Positions 1 through 7,997 of a DNA stretch of 64,000 nucleotides are shown here, piece by piece; within the stretch, counting starts at the first letter, position 1; each line of letters starts with the position of its first letter. A program made the translations under genes and the position numbers. The notes below the pieces were generated by a model. It searched no databases. It saw only the letters and a program-made list of their open reading frames with translations, and had not been told where the DNA came from. The stretch is from Cytophagales bacterium (GTDB lineage Bacteria > Bacteroidota > Bacteroidia > Cytophagales > Cyclobacteriaceae), in the NCBI GenBank assembly GCA_027317105.1, contig DAHVFH010000228.1:1-64000 (forward strand), in the 5' to 3' direction.

Positions 1-2
1 CG

Positions 3-71
3 GAAGAGGAGTACCAACAAATGGTCAATGCACCAGAACGTAAAACGAAAGAGAGAGAATTACAAGACTAA
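3..71 (+). CDS. C-terminal end of an upstream gene (partial)
   Basis: Frame 3 is open from the window edge and ends in TAA after 22 codons with a charged tail (EEEYQQMVNAPERKTKEREL). The other two forward frames give less protein-like sequence. In many Bacteroidota the gene just before a DUF3467 protein is rpoC, so this may be the end of the RNA polymerase beta-prime subunit. That is an inference from neighbourhood only; too little is visible to identify the family. Confidence 0.45.
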   Translation, partial: EEEYQQMVNAPERKTKERELQD

Positions 72-96
72 ATAATTAGTAAATGATCAATTAGTC

Positions 97-130
97 AATT
101 AGCCAATGGGAAAGTTCTCATTGGCTAATT
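97..130 (+). terminator. 12-bp perfect inverted repeat after the first gene
   Basis: Bases 97-108 (AATTAGCCAATG) are the exact reverse complement of 119-130, with a 10-base loop. The hairpin sits 25 bases after the stop of the upstream gene and is followed by a weakly T-rich stretch. It may be a terminator or an attenuating hairpin in the leader of the DUF3467 gene. An ATG at 106 lies inside the stem, which argues against it as a start. Confidence 0.45.
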
Positions 131-162
131 TTCTAATCGGCAAAGTTGAAAATTTTAATATT

Positions 163-486
163 ATGGCAGAAGACAAAAACGTTCCAGCCCAAAATCAGAT
201 CAACATTGAGCTTTCGGAAGAAATAGCCGAGGGCGTATATTCTAACCTGGCCATGATTGCCCACTCCAACAGTGAGTTTGTCATTGACTTTATCCGTTTG
301 ATGCCGGGTGTGCCAAAAGCAAAAGTGAAATCACGCATCGTGATCACCCCCGAACATGCTAAACGCTTGCTGGCCGCGTTGAAAGATAACATCAGCAAAT
401 ACGAGGCTAGCTTCGGTGCCATCAAGCAGACCAATGACATGCCTACTTTTCCCATGAACTTTGGTGGGACGGTGGGAGAGGCGTAA
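163..486 (+). CDS. DUF3467 domain protein
   Basis: A small soluble protein of 107 residues. The sequence matches the pattern of DUF3467 proteins, which are conserved in Bacteroidota and have no established function: an opening amphipathic stretch (INIELSEEIAEGVYSN), then a central SEFVIDFIRLMPG segment and an R-I-V-I-T-P-E-H-A-K-R-L helix. I chose ATG 163 (MAEDKNVPAQ) because the ATG at 106 lies inside a perfect hairpin and would add an atypical leader. It is followed by a strong terminator at 514, so it is either the last gene of the upstream operon or transcribed on its own. Family assignment is fairly sure; function is unknown. Confidence 0.85.
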   Translation: MAEDKNVPAQNQINIELSEEIAEGVYSNLAMIAHSNSEFVIDFIRLMPGVPKAKVKSRIVITPEHAKRLLAALKDNISKYEASFGAIKQTNDMPTFPMNFGGTVGEA

Positions 487-513
487 AAATTCCTTATGAA
501 ACGTTAAACAGGG

Positions 514-550
514 TAGCTAATTCTCCTCAAAAGAATTAGCTATTTTTGTT
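514..550 (+). terminator. Rho-independent terminator after DUF3467 gene
   Basis: An 11-bp perfect stem (514-524 TAGCTAATTCT with 532-542) encloses a 7-base loop and is followed directly by five T residues (543-547). It starts 28 bases after the DUF3467 stop codon. Confidence 0.8.
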
Positions 551-599
551 TATGACATTCTAAAAGTATAACTAATTTCCATTCTTTAAGCACAGCTAA

Positions 600-628
600 T
601 TTGGCGAAGAGCAAAATTATTACCTTTA
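600..628 (+). promoter_or_regulatory. Candidate Bacteroidota-type promoter for the decayed TA pair
   Basis: A TTTG at 600-603 is followed after 17 bases by TACCTTTA (621-628), close to the Bacteroidota -33/-7 pattern TTTG-N17-23-TAnnTTTG. It lies about 20 bases before the ATG at 647. Pattern match only. Confidence 0.35.
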
Positions 629-646
629 AGAATCAAACAAATAATT

Positions 647-851
647 ATGGAGAAGATAATATTGACGATCAAAGACGAGCGAAGGAAAGGTTTTTTATTG
701 GAATTACTGAAACAATTTGATTTTATTGAGGTGCAGAAAACCTTAGAAAAAAAATAGCGGTTATGATTTTTTTGCCTCTGCCGGACTTTGGAAAAATAGA
801 GAAATAGAAGCTAACCAACTCAGGGAGCAGGCATGGAAAAGAAGTCATTAG
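647..851 (+). pseudogene. VapB-like antitoxin, frameshifted
   Basis: The ATG frame reads MEKIILTIKDERRKGFLLEL and stops at 755 after 36 codons. Removing one A from the A8 run at 747-754 joins it to a second frame reading SGYDFFASAGLWKNREIEAN and ending LREQAWKR. That ending is typical of small VapB-type antitoxins in Bacteroidota (F-aromatic, G-hydrophobic-W, LR-x-x-AW). The stop at 849-851 overlaps the toxin start at 833, the usual TA coupling. The repaired product would be about 68 residues. The toxin next to it is also broken, so decay is more likely than sequencing error here. Confidence 0.6.
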
Positions 852-1104
852 TTCTTTGTGACACAAACATTATCATTGAGTTCTACAAAGAGAACCAAAA
901 AGTAATAAAAAATCTTCAGGAGATCTGACAACAGAATATTGCTGTCAGCTTTATCACAGCAGGCGAACTTTTGTTTGGAGCATGTTGAGTTTACCGGACG
1001 GATTAATTGCTGCCACTTCTCTTACTGAAAATGTTTCGTTGTACACTCATAATGTTAAGGACTTTAAGTTTATTAAAGGAATCAGCCTTTATAAGGAAAA
1101 ATAA
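833..1104 (+). pseudogene. VapC-like PIN-domain toxin remnant
   Basis: Starts MEKKSLVLCDTNIIIEFYKE, which carries the first PIN-domain aspartate (D10, CDTN). An in-frame TGA follows at 926. The same frame resumes with QQNIAVSFITAGELLFGA, the second conserved PIN segment with its glutamate, and then a second stop. After a gap in the middle of the fold, another frame gives LPDGLIAATSLTENVSLYTH followed by NVKDFKFIKG, the typical VapC C-terminus. The centre of the domain is missing and there are at least two stops and a frame change, so it cannot make an active ribonuclease. It was paired with the upstream antitoxin remnant. Confidence 0.65.
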
Positions 1105-1112
1105 GTCATCCT

Positions 1113-2261
1113 ATGACCTTCGATAAAATCTATCAATACAATTTCCCTACTACCATTAGGTTTGGCGCAGGGGCAGTAAACGAACTCGGGGATTACCTTA
1201 TCAAAAACCAGTTAGCACGACCGTTGATTGTTACCGATCCAACGGTAGCACAATTAGAGTTCTTTAAAAGGATTGTCTGCGATCTTCAAAAAAAGAATTT
1301 GTCGGTAGAGGTTTTTCATAACATCCACAAAAATCCGGTGAAGTCCGATGTGTACAAAGGCACGGATGTTTTTGATCAAACTCAACGCGACTGCATTATC
1401 GGCATAGGTGGTGGAGCCGCTTTAGATGTGGCGCGAGGGATTGTGCTGCGTGTGAACCACCGTGAAGATCTTTTTAAATACGATGACTTAATTGGTGGTG
1501 ATGTTTTTGTTACGAATGATGTTCCACATTTCATCACTATACCAACAACAGCTGGAACCGGAAGTGAAGTAGGCCGTAGTGCGATTATCGCTGATGACTT
1601 AACGCACCAAAAGAAAATATTATTTTCACCAAAGCTGCTAGCGAAGATAGTTTTTGCCGATCCCATGTTGACGATGGAGCTTCCCTCGTTTATCACGGCC
1701 GCTACTGGCATGGATGCGCTCACGCACAACATGGAAGCTTACTTGGCAAAAATGCCCCATCCGCTTTGTGACGGAATTGCCCTCGAGGGAATTTCATTGA
1801 TTAGTCAATCTCTTGCGACCGCAGTCAACAAACCTGATCTTGAATCGCGCAGTAAAATGTTAATCGCCTCGTTGATGGGGGCCATTGCTTTTCAAAAAGG
1901 ATTGGGTGTTGTGCATTCATTGGCACATCCCCTTTCATCATTGTTGGATACCCATCATGGATTGGCTAATGCGGTTAATATTCCTTATGGAATGGAATTT
2001 AACATCAAAGGGTTTGAAGATAAATTCAAGCGCATAGCCAGGACATTAGAATTGAAGGAAGAAACTGGCGAGGCGGTGGTGAAGTATTTGTTTGATTTGA
2101 ATACCAAAATAAACATACCACATAAGCTTGGGGCGATTGGAGTAAAGCAAGAGCATATCGAAACATTGGCTGACCTAGCTTTTGCTGATTTTGCGCATCC
2201 CAATAATCCGAAGCCCGTGTCAAGAGAAGATTTTAGACAACTCTATTTAAAGGCGTTGTGA
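1113..2261 (+). CDS. Iron-containing alcohol dehydrogenase
   Basis: A 382-residue member of the group III (iron-dependent) alcohol dehydrogenases, which oxidise an alcohol to an aldehyde with NAD(P)+. Visible features are the nucleotide-binding GIGGGAALDVAR at 97-108, TTAGTGSEV at 145-153, and metal ligands expected by comparison with FucO at D201, H205, H268 (VVHSLAHP) and H282 (THHGLAN). The length is normal. It overlaps the following gamma-glutamyl hydrolase gene by four bases (GTGA), so the two are translationally coupled. With that gene, the nearby aldehyde dehydrogenase, and the ligase and permease at 21-24 kb, a likely substrate is a gamma-glutamylated amino-alcohol such as gamma-glutamylethanolamide. 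4-hydroxybutyrate or a plain alcohol are alternatives. Confidence 0.9.
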   Translation: MTFDKIYQYNFPTTIRFGAGAVNELGDYLIKNQLARPLIVTDPTVAQLEFFKRIVCDLQKKNLSVEVFHNIHKNPVKSDVYKGTDVFDQTQRDCIIGIGGGAALDVARGIVLRVNHREDLFKYDDLIGGDVFVTNDVPHFITIPTTAGTGSEVGRSAIIADDLTHQKKILFSPKLLAKIVFADPMLTMELPSFITAATGMDALTHNMEAYLAKMPHPLCDGIALEGISLISQSLATAVNKPDLESRSKMLIASLMGAIAFQKGLGVVHSLAHPLSSLLDTHHGLANAVNIPYGMEFNIKGFEDKFKRIARTLELKEETGEAVVKYLFDLNTKINIPHKLGAIGVKQEHIETLADLAFADFAHPNNPKPVSREDFRQLYLKAL

Positions 2262-2950
2262 ACAAAAAAATAACTATAGGCATCACCGATTGTGAGAAAT
2301 ATCCAAACTATGAGAAATGGATATTGAGCGAACCCGATGTCGAGGTGATTAGACTTGGTTATCGGTTTTCAAATTTTAAGGAGATTGAAAAGTGTGAGGG
2401 CATTTTACTTACGGGCGGGGAAGATGTGCATCCAAAATTCTATAACAAACCCGAGTTCATTGAATTCTGTGATGATGACATTGATGAGAAGCGCGATGAG
2501 TTCGAATTGAATGTTGTTGAACATTCACAAAAAAATAAATTACCATTGCTAGGGATTTGCCGTGGGCTACAAATTGCAAATATTTATTTTGGGGGAACAT
2601 TGCTTCCGGATTTACCTACATTCGGAAAGTTTAATCATTCAAAATTTAGTGAAGGGAAGGACAAGTATCATTCTGTTTTATTGGATGAGGCTAGTCTTCT
2701 GCATGAGATCACCCAGGTTCTGCAAGACAGAATTAATAGTGCACATCACCAAAGTGCTGACAGGGTGGGCAAAGGCTTAGTAGCAAGCGCCATTTCACCC
2801 GATGGCGTGATCGAGGCATTGGAGAGAAAGAAGGCTAAGGAAGATTCGTTTTTGCTTTTAGTGCAATGGCATCCGGAGCGGATGGTTGATCAAAACAGTT
2901 TGTTAGTACAACCTATTAAAAAAGATTTTCTGGATAATATTCGGAATTGA
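2258..2950 (+). CDS. PuuD-like class I glutamine amidotransferase (gamma-glutamyl hydrolase)
   Basis: A 230-residue protein of the peptidase C26/PuuD family, which cleaves gamma-glutamyl amides such as gamma-glutamyl-GABA. The catalytic triad is complete: C101 in LLGICRGLQ, and H205 and E207 in VQWHPE. The oxyanion segment LLTGGEDVHP is at 50-59. The start is GTG at 2258, inside the end of the alcohol dehydrogenase gene. Its position between an alcohol and an aldehyde dehydrogenase suggests it releases glutamate from the oxidised gamma-glutamyl intermediate. A terminator-like hairpin follows at 2952, so it may be the last gene of most transcripts. The family is certain; the exact amide is inferred from context. 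Confidence 0.88.
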   Translation: MNKKITIGITDCEKYPNYEKWILSEPDVEVIRLGYRFSNFKEIEKCEGILLTGGEDVHPKFYNKPEFIEFCDDDIDEKRDEFELNVVEHSQKNKLPLLGICRGLQIANIYFGGTLLPDLPTFGKFNHSKFSEGKDKYHSVLLDEASLLHEITQVLQDRINSAHHQSADRVGKGLVASAISPDGVIEALERKKAKEDSFLLLVQWHPERMVDQNSLLVQPIKKDFLDNIRN

Positions 2951-2951
2951 T

Positions 2952-2986
2952 CGTGGTCTATGAGAAATAGATCACGGAATTTTTTT
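2952..2986 (+). terminator. Rho-independent terminator between hydrolase and aldehyde dehydrogenase genes
   Basis: A 10-bp stem (2952-2961 with 2967-2976, one G-T pair) and a 5-base loop are followed by seven T residues at 2980-2986. It begins right after the stop codon of the hydrolase gene and ends 22 bases before the aldehyde dehydrogenase ATG, so that gene probably has lower or separate expression. Confidence 0.7.
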
Positions 2987-3008
2987 AGAGACCTGAAGAG
3001 AATAAAAT

Positions 3009-4373
3009 ATGAAAATCATTAATCCGTCTTCCGAGGAAATTATAGCGGATATTGCCGAAGACAACGAGCAATCCATTAAAAAAAAGTTTTTAGAGTTGAA
3101 GGTAGGTCAACAGGATTGGCGCAAAATTCCTCTGAAAGACCGCGTAAAAATTTTACAAAGGTTTGCTGAATTGTTAAAAGCAAATATCGAATCACTCGCG
3201 CTTGTCTTAACTTCTGAAGTAGGTAAACCCGTGCAGCAATCGCGTAATGAGATCAATGGCGCCTGCACCCGAATTCTATGGCTCACGGAAAATGCGCTTA
3301 CCTATTTGGCAGATGAAACCATGATCCACCAAACCGGACTCACTGAAAAAATTGTGTACGAACCACTTGGCGTTATAGCTAATATTTCAGCCTGGAATTA
3401 TCCATATCTGGTGGGTGTAAATGTATTTGTGCCTGCGTTGCTTGCCGGTAATGCGGTGATGTATAAACCTTCCGAATATTCCTCACTTACTGGATTGGAA
3501 ATAGAAAAACTATTAAAGCAAGCAGGTGTTCCATCTTCTGTTTTTTATGTAGCTATTGGTGCACGAGCTGTTGGTGAACTACTTCTCAATACTTCTTTTG
3601 ATGGTTATTTCTTTACCGGTTCTTACAAGACTGGCAAATATATTTATGAGAAGGTGGCTTTTAAAATGGTGCCTTGTCAATGTGAACTGGGAGGGAAGGA
3701 TCCGTTGTATGTAGCCGATGATGTGGCTGATGTGAAGGCTGTGGCTGCAGGAACAGCGGATGGCGCATTTTACAATAACGGCCAAAGTTGTTGTGCAGTG
3801 GAGCGCATTTATGTTCATGAAAGCATCTTCGATCAATATGTTGAGGCATTTGTAAAGGAAGTGAAGACTTGGAAAATAGGGAAGCCGACAGAGGAAGGTG
3901 TATATTTTGGTTCGCTAAGCCGAAAGGAACAAATCGCTTTTTTACAGGCACAGGTTGATGAGGCTTTTCAGAAAGGAGCAAAGATTTTAATGGGGGGAAA
4001 GGCGATTTCTGGCAAAGGATATTATTTTGAGCCAACGGTTTTGGTGAATGTAGATCATTCCATGAGCGTGATGCGCGAAGAATCTTTCGGTCCGGTGATT
4101 GGCATTATGAAAGTGAAGAATGATAAAGAGGCGATTGCGTTAATGAAAGATACCGATTATGGATTGACTGCCTCAGTTTATAGTTGTGATCAGCTACGTG
4201 CCGAAAATATTTTACAACAAATCAACACGGGTACTGGTTATTGGAATTGTTGCGACCGGGTGAGTGCAGCGGTGCCTTGGAGTGGCAGGAATCATTCGGG
4301 ATTTGGCGCCACCCTTTCACATGCAGGACTTCGCGCTTTCTCCAAGCCAAAGGCCTACCATCTCCGGGGTTGA
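3009..4373 (+). CDS. NAD(P)-dependent aldehyde dehydrogenase
   Basis: A 454-residue soluble aldehyde dehydrogenase oxidising an aldehyde to its acid. Catalytic residues visible are N130 (SAWNYP), E226 (CELGGKDP) and C261 in NNGQSCCAVERIYV. The coenzyme region FTGSYKTGK lies at 202-210 and ESFGPVIG near the C-terminus. The sequence resembles succinate-semialdehyde and aminoaldehyde dehydrogenases more than benzaldehyde types. It follows an alcohol dehydrogenase and a gamma-glutamyl hydrolase, so a gamma-glutamyl aldehyde is a plausible substrate. Succinate semialdehyde is the main alternative. It is convergent with the SRPBCC gene, with only nine bases between their stops. Confidence 0.9.
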   Translation: MKIINPSSEEIIADIAEDNEQSIKKKFLELKVGQQDWRKIPLKDRVKILQRFAELLKANIESLALVLTSEVGKPVQQSRNEINGACTRILWLTENALTYLADETMIHQTGLTEKIVYEPLGVIANISAWNYPYLVGVNVFVPALLAGNAVMYKPSEYSSLTGLEIEKLLKQAGVPSSVFYVAIGARAVGELLLNTSFDGYFFTGSYKTGKYIYEKVAFKMVPCQCELGGKDPLYVADDVADVKAVAAGTADGAFYNNGQSCCAVERIYVHESIFDQYVEAFVKEVKTWKIGKPTEEGVYFGSLSRKEQIAFLQAQVDEAFQKGAKILMGGKAISGKGYYFEPTVLVNVDHSMSVMREESFGPVIGIMKVKNDKEAIALMKDTDYGLTASVYSCDQLRAENILQQINTGTGYWNCCDRVSAAVPWSGRNHSGFGATLSHAGLRAFSKPKAYHLRG

Positions 4374-4382
4374 TCGAAAGTA

Positions 4383-4760
4383 TTAAGCGTAAAATTCGTG
4401 AAGTAATCCAAAATAGGTATCGTTCCAGCCTTCTACGATATCGTCATAGGCTTCATCAGGAATATTGGTGTGACGAAGTTCTACTGATGTCTGCTCTTTG
4501 TCGGGATGAAGTTTGATCGTCACAATGGATTCTTCTTGTTGATCACCAAAATACCATTGCTGCACGATTTTCTTATCTTTTTCAAACTCGATATTCTTTC
4601 CGGTGATACTTCCATCCCATAAGGAAAATTCGGAACCGGAAACTTCTGACATCTCCGCTTCTTCCCCCGTCCATAAATGTAACGTGAGTGGATTAGTAAG
4701 TGCCAGGTAAATTTCTTGTGGCGTGGCCGGTATTGAATAGTATTTTTTATAATCTTTCAC
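4383..4760 (-). CDS. SRPBCC (AHSA1-like) domain protein
   Basis: A small single-domain protein of the START/SRPBCC fold, AHSA1 subgroup. It has the expected opening (KDYKKYYSIPATPQEIYLAL), the NPLTLHLWTG turn, FSLWDGSITGKNIEFE, and the closing amphipathic helix EGWNDTYFGLLHEF. Such proteins bind hydrophobic ligands; no specific role can be given. I chose GTG 4760 because the fold begins at that point. A longer ATG start at 4835 adds 25 residues that overlap, in another frame, a short open frame of different origin (4771-4872). Confidence 0.75.
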   Translation of the reverse strand: MKDYKKYYSIPATPQEIYLALTNPLTLHLWTGEEAEMSEVSGSEFSLWDGSITGKNIEFEKDKKIVQQWYFGDQQEESIVTIKLHPDKEQTSVELRHTNIPDEAYDDIVEGWNDTYFGLLHEFYA

Positions 4761-4770
4761 GAAGTCTGAA

Positions 4771-4872
4771 TTACTGGTGGAAATAGTTGATTTCTTTTTG
4801 GTTGGGATCGCTCTTAGAGGCAAATACTTCTTCATCCAGTTGAATCATTCGTTCGAAGTTTGTTTGGGCCAT
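4771..4872 (-). pseudogene. Short N-terminal stub of another gene
   Basis: A 33-codon frame reading MAQTNFERMIQLDEEVFASK then SDPNQ, followed by a few unrelated codons and TAA. The opening resembles the N-terminus of an uncharacterised acetyltransferase-like family in Bacteroidota that I recall only from general pattern. It ends immediately before the SRPBCC start. It may be the leftover of a deletion that joined two genes. Weakly supported. Confidence 0.3.
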
Positions 4873-4896
4873 CGATGAAGTATTGGATATTGAATC

Positions 4897-5553
4897 TCAG
4901 TTTTTGTAACTCACCACTTCACGATTGAGTAATGCTCCCTTCGCGTTATATACTCTTTTAATGATCTCATTTTTCTCTTTGCGGAAAGTGGCATAAGCGG
5001 AAAGCTTTCCCGCTTTATCAAAATATTCGATGCGTTCATATTCCAAGTAGCCTTCTCGGTACCAGATTGATCGCTCTTTGGTGCCATCATTTCTGTATTC
5101 CACCAGATGGATTGGTTTGCCCTTATTGAAGCTTCCTTCTAGTCGTTTTTCACCATTTGGATAGAAATCAATTTCTTGCCCGTTACATAATCGGTCACAA
5201 TTGAAATAATCCCAATATCGAGATTGTACTAAGCTGTCCGTTGTGAATTTTATTCTGGGTATAAGTAAGGTATCTACAAAGAAATGAAAATCTTTGATCT
5301 CCACCGTCAGGTTGAATGAACTCACTTTATCATTTTTTAAGAAAGAAGAAGAGACAAGGTAAGTTCCTCGTGATGGCAGCGATACTTTGCTGTTGATTGA
5401 TTCGGTAAGAATTCCTGGGCTATTCAAATCAGAAATTTCGTACTCTAATTTTCGTGTGTAATTTTCACATCCATCTTTAAAATAGAGCTCTACCTGAATC
5501 TGACTGAATGATTTCGTGATTGCAAAGAGTAAAATAATTAATACCCGATTCAT
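4897..5553 (-). CDS. Secreted protein with MORN/YwqK-type repeats
   Basis: A 218-residue protein with a clear signal peptide (MNRVLIILLFAITKSFSQ). The first half is a beta-rich stretch of unknown family. The second half has YwqK/MORN-type repeats: GQEIDFYPNGEKRLEGSF, then VEYRNDGTKERSIWYREG, IEYFDKAGKLSAYATF and a final VYNAKGALL. These repeats are common in exported Bacteroidota proteins and often have no known role. It follows the GH13 gene on the same strand with a 6-base gap, so the two are probably co-transcribed, although no functional link is obvious. Confidence 0.75.
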   Translation of the reverse strand: MNRVLIILLFAITKSFSQIQVELYFKDGCENYTRKLEYEISDLNSPGILTESINSKVSLPSRGTYLVSSSFLKNDKVSSFNLTVEIKDFHFFVDTLLIPRIKFTTDSLVQSRYWDYFNCDRLCNGQEIDFYPNGEKRLEGSFNKGKPIHLVEYRNDGTKERSIWYREGYLEYERIEYFDKAGKLSAYATFRKEKNEIIKRVYNAKGALLNREVVSYKN

Positions 5554-5559
5554 TTTTTT

Positions 5560-7302
5560 TTAATACTTAAAAATAATGGCTTCATAAGGCCTTAGATTAA
5601 CGGAAAGTTTTCCCTTATTGTCTTCAGCTCCTGGGTAGTTGGATAGCAGAACTTGCGCGTCTGGGTGCACAGGCGCGTTGATCTGTGAAACGGTAGATGC
5701 AAAATTTAAAAGAACCAGAAATTTCTGACCGTCAGCTTCGCGCCTAAAGGCGTAGGCATGACGACATATTTTATCCATCTGTGTGTATTTTCCGTAAACC
5801 AAAACCGGATATTTTTTACGTAGTTGGGTTAACTTTCTAAAATAGTTAAGGCAACTCGTTGAATCTTTTTCTTGCTGCGCAACATTGATTTCTTTATAAT
5901 TTGAATTAACGCCAATCCAAGGGGCGTTGCTGGAAAATCCTGCATTCGCAGTGCTATCCCATTGAAAGGGTGTGCGGCCATTATCTCGGCACTCGAACTT
6001 TATCCGTTGCATAAATTTATTCAAATCTCCACCAGTGTCTTTTTGATGTTGATATTCGTTTAGGGTTGGCATGTCGCGGTACTGATCAATTTTGTCAAAG
6101 CCAGCATTGGTCATCCCCAATTCGTCACCGTTGTAGTAGTAAGGAGTTCCACGCATGGTCATAATAAACGTGGAGAGCATTTTCGAGGACAGTGCTCTCC
6201 ATTGAACGCTATCATTGCCAAAGCGGCTCACCATTCTGGCCTGGTCATGGTTGGCCAGAAAAATAGATAGCCAACCTTTGTCTGCGAAAGCGCTATCCCA
6301 CCGCGTGAAAACGGTTTTAAAATGGATAACATTATACCCTTCGGGTTTTGCGATATCCACTCCATCGAATGCATACGCCATGTTCAGTTCTTTACGATCA
6401 GCATCCACCAAGTCGTGGGCATCTTGAAAAGAATTTCCAGCACCTTCAGCCACACTCATCACATCGTATTTGCTGAATACTTCTTCATTCATCTCTTTTA
6501 AGTAATCATGCAAGTGCGGACCCATTGCATAATATTTAATAAAGTTCTTTTCATACCCTTCAGGAAAAGCTTTGAAGGTAGTATCCTTTGCGGCAAATTG
6601 GAAGGCATCCAAACGAAATCCGTCAATGCCCTTATCAGCCCAAAACTTCATGATGTCATACACTTCGTGCCGAAGTTTGGGGTTCTCCCAATTTAAGTCA
6701 GGTTGCTTGCGCGAGAAATAATGGAGGTAATAGGCATTCGTTAAAGAATCATATTTCCAGGCATCGTGGTTGACATCAAACAAACTATAACGGGATGAGG
6801 GCTTGCCGCGCTCAGCATTCCACCAATGGTAATAATTGCGATAGGGGTTCGTTCTTGAGCTACGACTTTGCTTAAACCATTCATGTTCATCACTGCTGTG
6901 ATTCACGACTACGTCCATCACGAGTTTGATTCCACGCTCATGCAATCCTTTTAAAAGTTCGTCAAAATCCTGCATCGTTCCAAATTCCTTCATGATGCTG
7001 CGGTAATCACTGATGTCGTAACCGTTATCATCATTGGGAGAACTGTAGATGGGATTGAGCCAGACAGCAGTAACCCCGAGGCTTTGAATGTAGTCCAGTT
7101 TGGAAATGATGCCTTTCAGGTCACCCACACCATCACCGTCACTGTCTTTAAAGCTGCGCGGATAAATTTGATAGACGATGGCCTCTTTCCACCACTTGTG
7201 TTCATCACCGGCATTCCTCTTCGGTTGGCAGGAAAGGCAAAGCGTGAGAGCCGCGGAAAGGATTATAGCCCGTTGTAAAACTGAATTTTTTATCACAGTC
7301 AT
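5560..7302 (-). CDS. GH13 alpha-glucosidase, lipoprotein
   Basis: A glycoside hydrolase of family 13, oligo-1,6-glucosidase/alpha-glucosidase type. From ATG 7302 it has 580 residues. A signal ends in the lipobox LCLSC (Cys25), so it is probably anchored in a membrane facing the periplasm or surface. The N-terminal barrel has AIVYQIYPRSFKDSDGDGVG, the DVVVNH motif, the nucleophile in GFRLDAF (D232), the acid/base in MSVAEG (E286) and LANHD (D353). The C-terminal sheet domain starts near KYTQMDKI. It would hydrolyse short alpha-glucans or disaccharides. An ATG five codons upstream (7317) is also possible. No SusC/SusD pair is nearby, so it is not in a full polysaccharide utilisation locus. Confidence 0.9.
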   Translation of the reverse strand: MTVIKNSVLQRAIILSAALTLCLSCQPKRNAGDEHKWWKEAIVYQIYPRSFKDSDGDGVGDLKGIISKLDYIQSLGVTAVWLNPIYSSPNDDNGYDISDYRSIMKEFGTMQDFDELLKGLHERGIKLVMDVVVNHSSDEHEWFKQSRSSRTNPYRNYYHWWNAERGKPSSRYSLFDVNHDAWKYDSLTNAYYLHYFSRKQPDLNWENPKLRHEVYDIMKFWADKGIDGFRLDAFQFAAKDTTFKAFPEGYEKNFIKYYAMGPHLHDYLKEMNEEVFSKYDVMSVAEGAGNSFQDAHDLVDADRKELNMAYAFDGVDIAKPEGYNVIHFKTVFTRWDSAFADKGWLSIFLANHDQARMVSRFGNDSVQWRALSSKMLSTFIMTMRGTPYYYNGDELGMTNAGFDKIDQYRDMPTLNEYQHQKDTGGDLNKFMQRIKFECRDNGRTPFQWDSTANAGFSSNAPWIGVNSNYKEINVAQQEKDSTSCLNYFRKLTQLRKKYPVLVYGKYTQMDKICRHAYAFRREADGQKFLVLLNFASTVSQINAPVHPDAQVLLSNYPGAEDNKGKLSVNLRPYEAIIFKY

Positions 7303-7375
7303 TCTTTGTGAGAACACAGCATAGATTTCATCATCAATGAAATTCTATATCATTTTTTTATTTAATGAAGCGAAA

Positions 7376-7804
7376 TTATTTCTTCTTGGTTTTAGGCTTT
7401 GCTTTTGGTTTAGCGGCAACTTTGGACTTGGCTTCAGCTTTTACCTTAGGGGCTGGTTTTGGTTTAGCCTCGGCTTTGGGTTTGGCAGCCTTTGGCTTAG
7501 CCTCAACTATCGGTTTGGCTTTTGCGGCAGTGGCGGGAGGGGTTATAAATTTATGTAAGTGCGGGAGTTGGTTATTTGCTGCCCTTTCAATATCACGGAT
7601 CTTTCTGACGATATCCTTTTCTTTATCCGTATCAATTTCCTCTTTAGTAATTTCTTTGTTAATGGCCTGATGAACCTGCAATACCGTAGTAGCCAGTTTC
7701 TGGCGATTGGTGCCGATACGCTGATAGAGATCATCAAACCGCTGGCGAACCAGCTCATTTAATTTTTCAAGTTGATCTTTTGAAAGTGCTTTGTTGGTTT
7801 CCAT
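7376..7804 (-). CDS. Small protein with Lys/Ala/Pro-rich (histone H1-like) tail
   Basis: A 142-residue protein in two parts. Residues 1-85 are charged and helical (METNKALSKDQLEKLNELVR and on) and look like a coiled coil. From about residue 88 the chain is a run of K, A, P and E units such as KPKAAKPKAEAKPK ending in PKTKKK. Such tails bind nucleic acid or other polyanions in histone H1-like bacterial proteins. DNA binding is inferred from composition only. I chose ATG 7804 because the codons upstream look non-coding. The tail is encoded by an imperfect short-period repeat, which can expand or contract. Confidence 0.65.
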   Translation of the reverse strand: METNKALSKDQLEKLNELVRQRFDDLYQRIGTNRQKLATTVLQVHQAINKEITKEEIDTDKEKDIVRKIRDIERAANNQLPHLHKFITPPATAAKAKPIVEAKPKAAKPKAEAKPKPAPKVKAEAKSKVAAKPKAKPKTKKK

Positions 7805-7997
7805 TAGTTCGTGCTTTGTTTTTGTGGTATAAAGGTAGGAAAATGAGGGAGATTTATATACCGTGGATGGAGTTACGGAGTTACAGCTCAATTTTTATTC
7901 TTAAAACATGCATGGAAGGATGATGATGGCGAGGAGTAGATCTGGTTTTTTTTGAGTTGAAGATTGGAGTATCTATCTTTCCCAAAACATTTCCCTC

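Noticed and set aside
3579..4035. Open frames on the minus strand inside the aldehyde dehydrogenase gene
   Set aside because: Shadows of the real gene; their composition follows its codons and they have no motifs.
7322..7350. Imperfect inverted repeat (ATAGATTTCAT / ATGAAATTCTAT) between two minus-strand genes
   Set aside because: Not followed by T residues on the minus strand, where the adjacent gene ends, so terminator function is doubtful.
7430..7560. Possible CRISPR or tandem repeat because of repeated short units
   Set aside because: The periodicity comes from the K/A/P/E-rich coding tail; spacing is irregular and there are no spacers.
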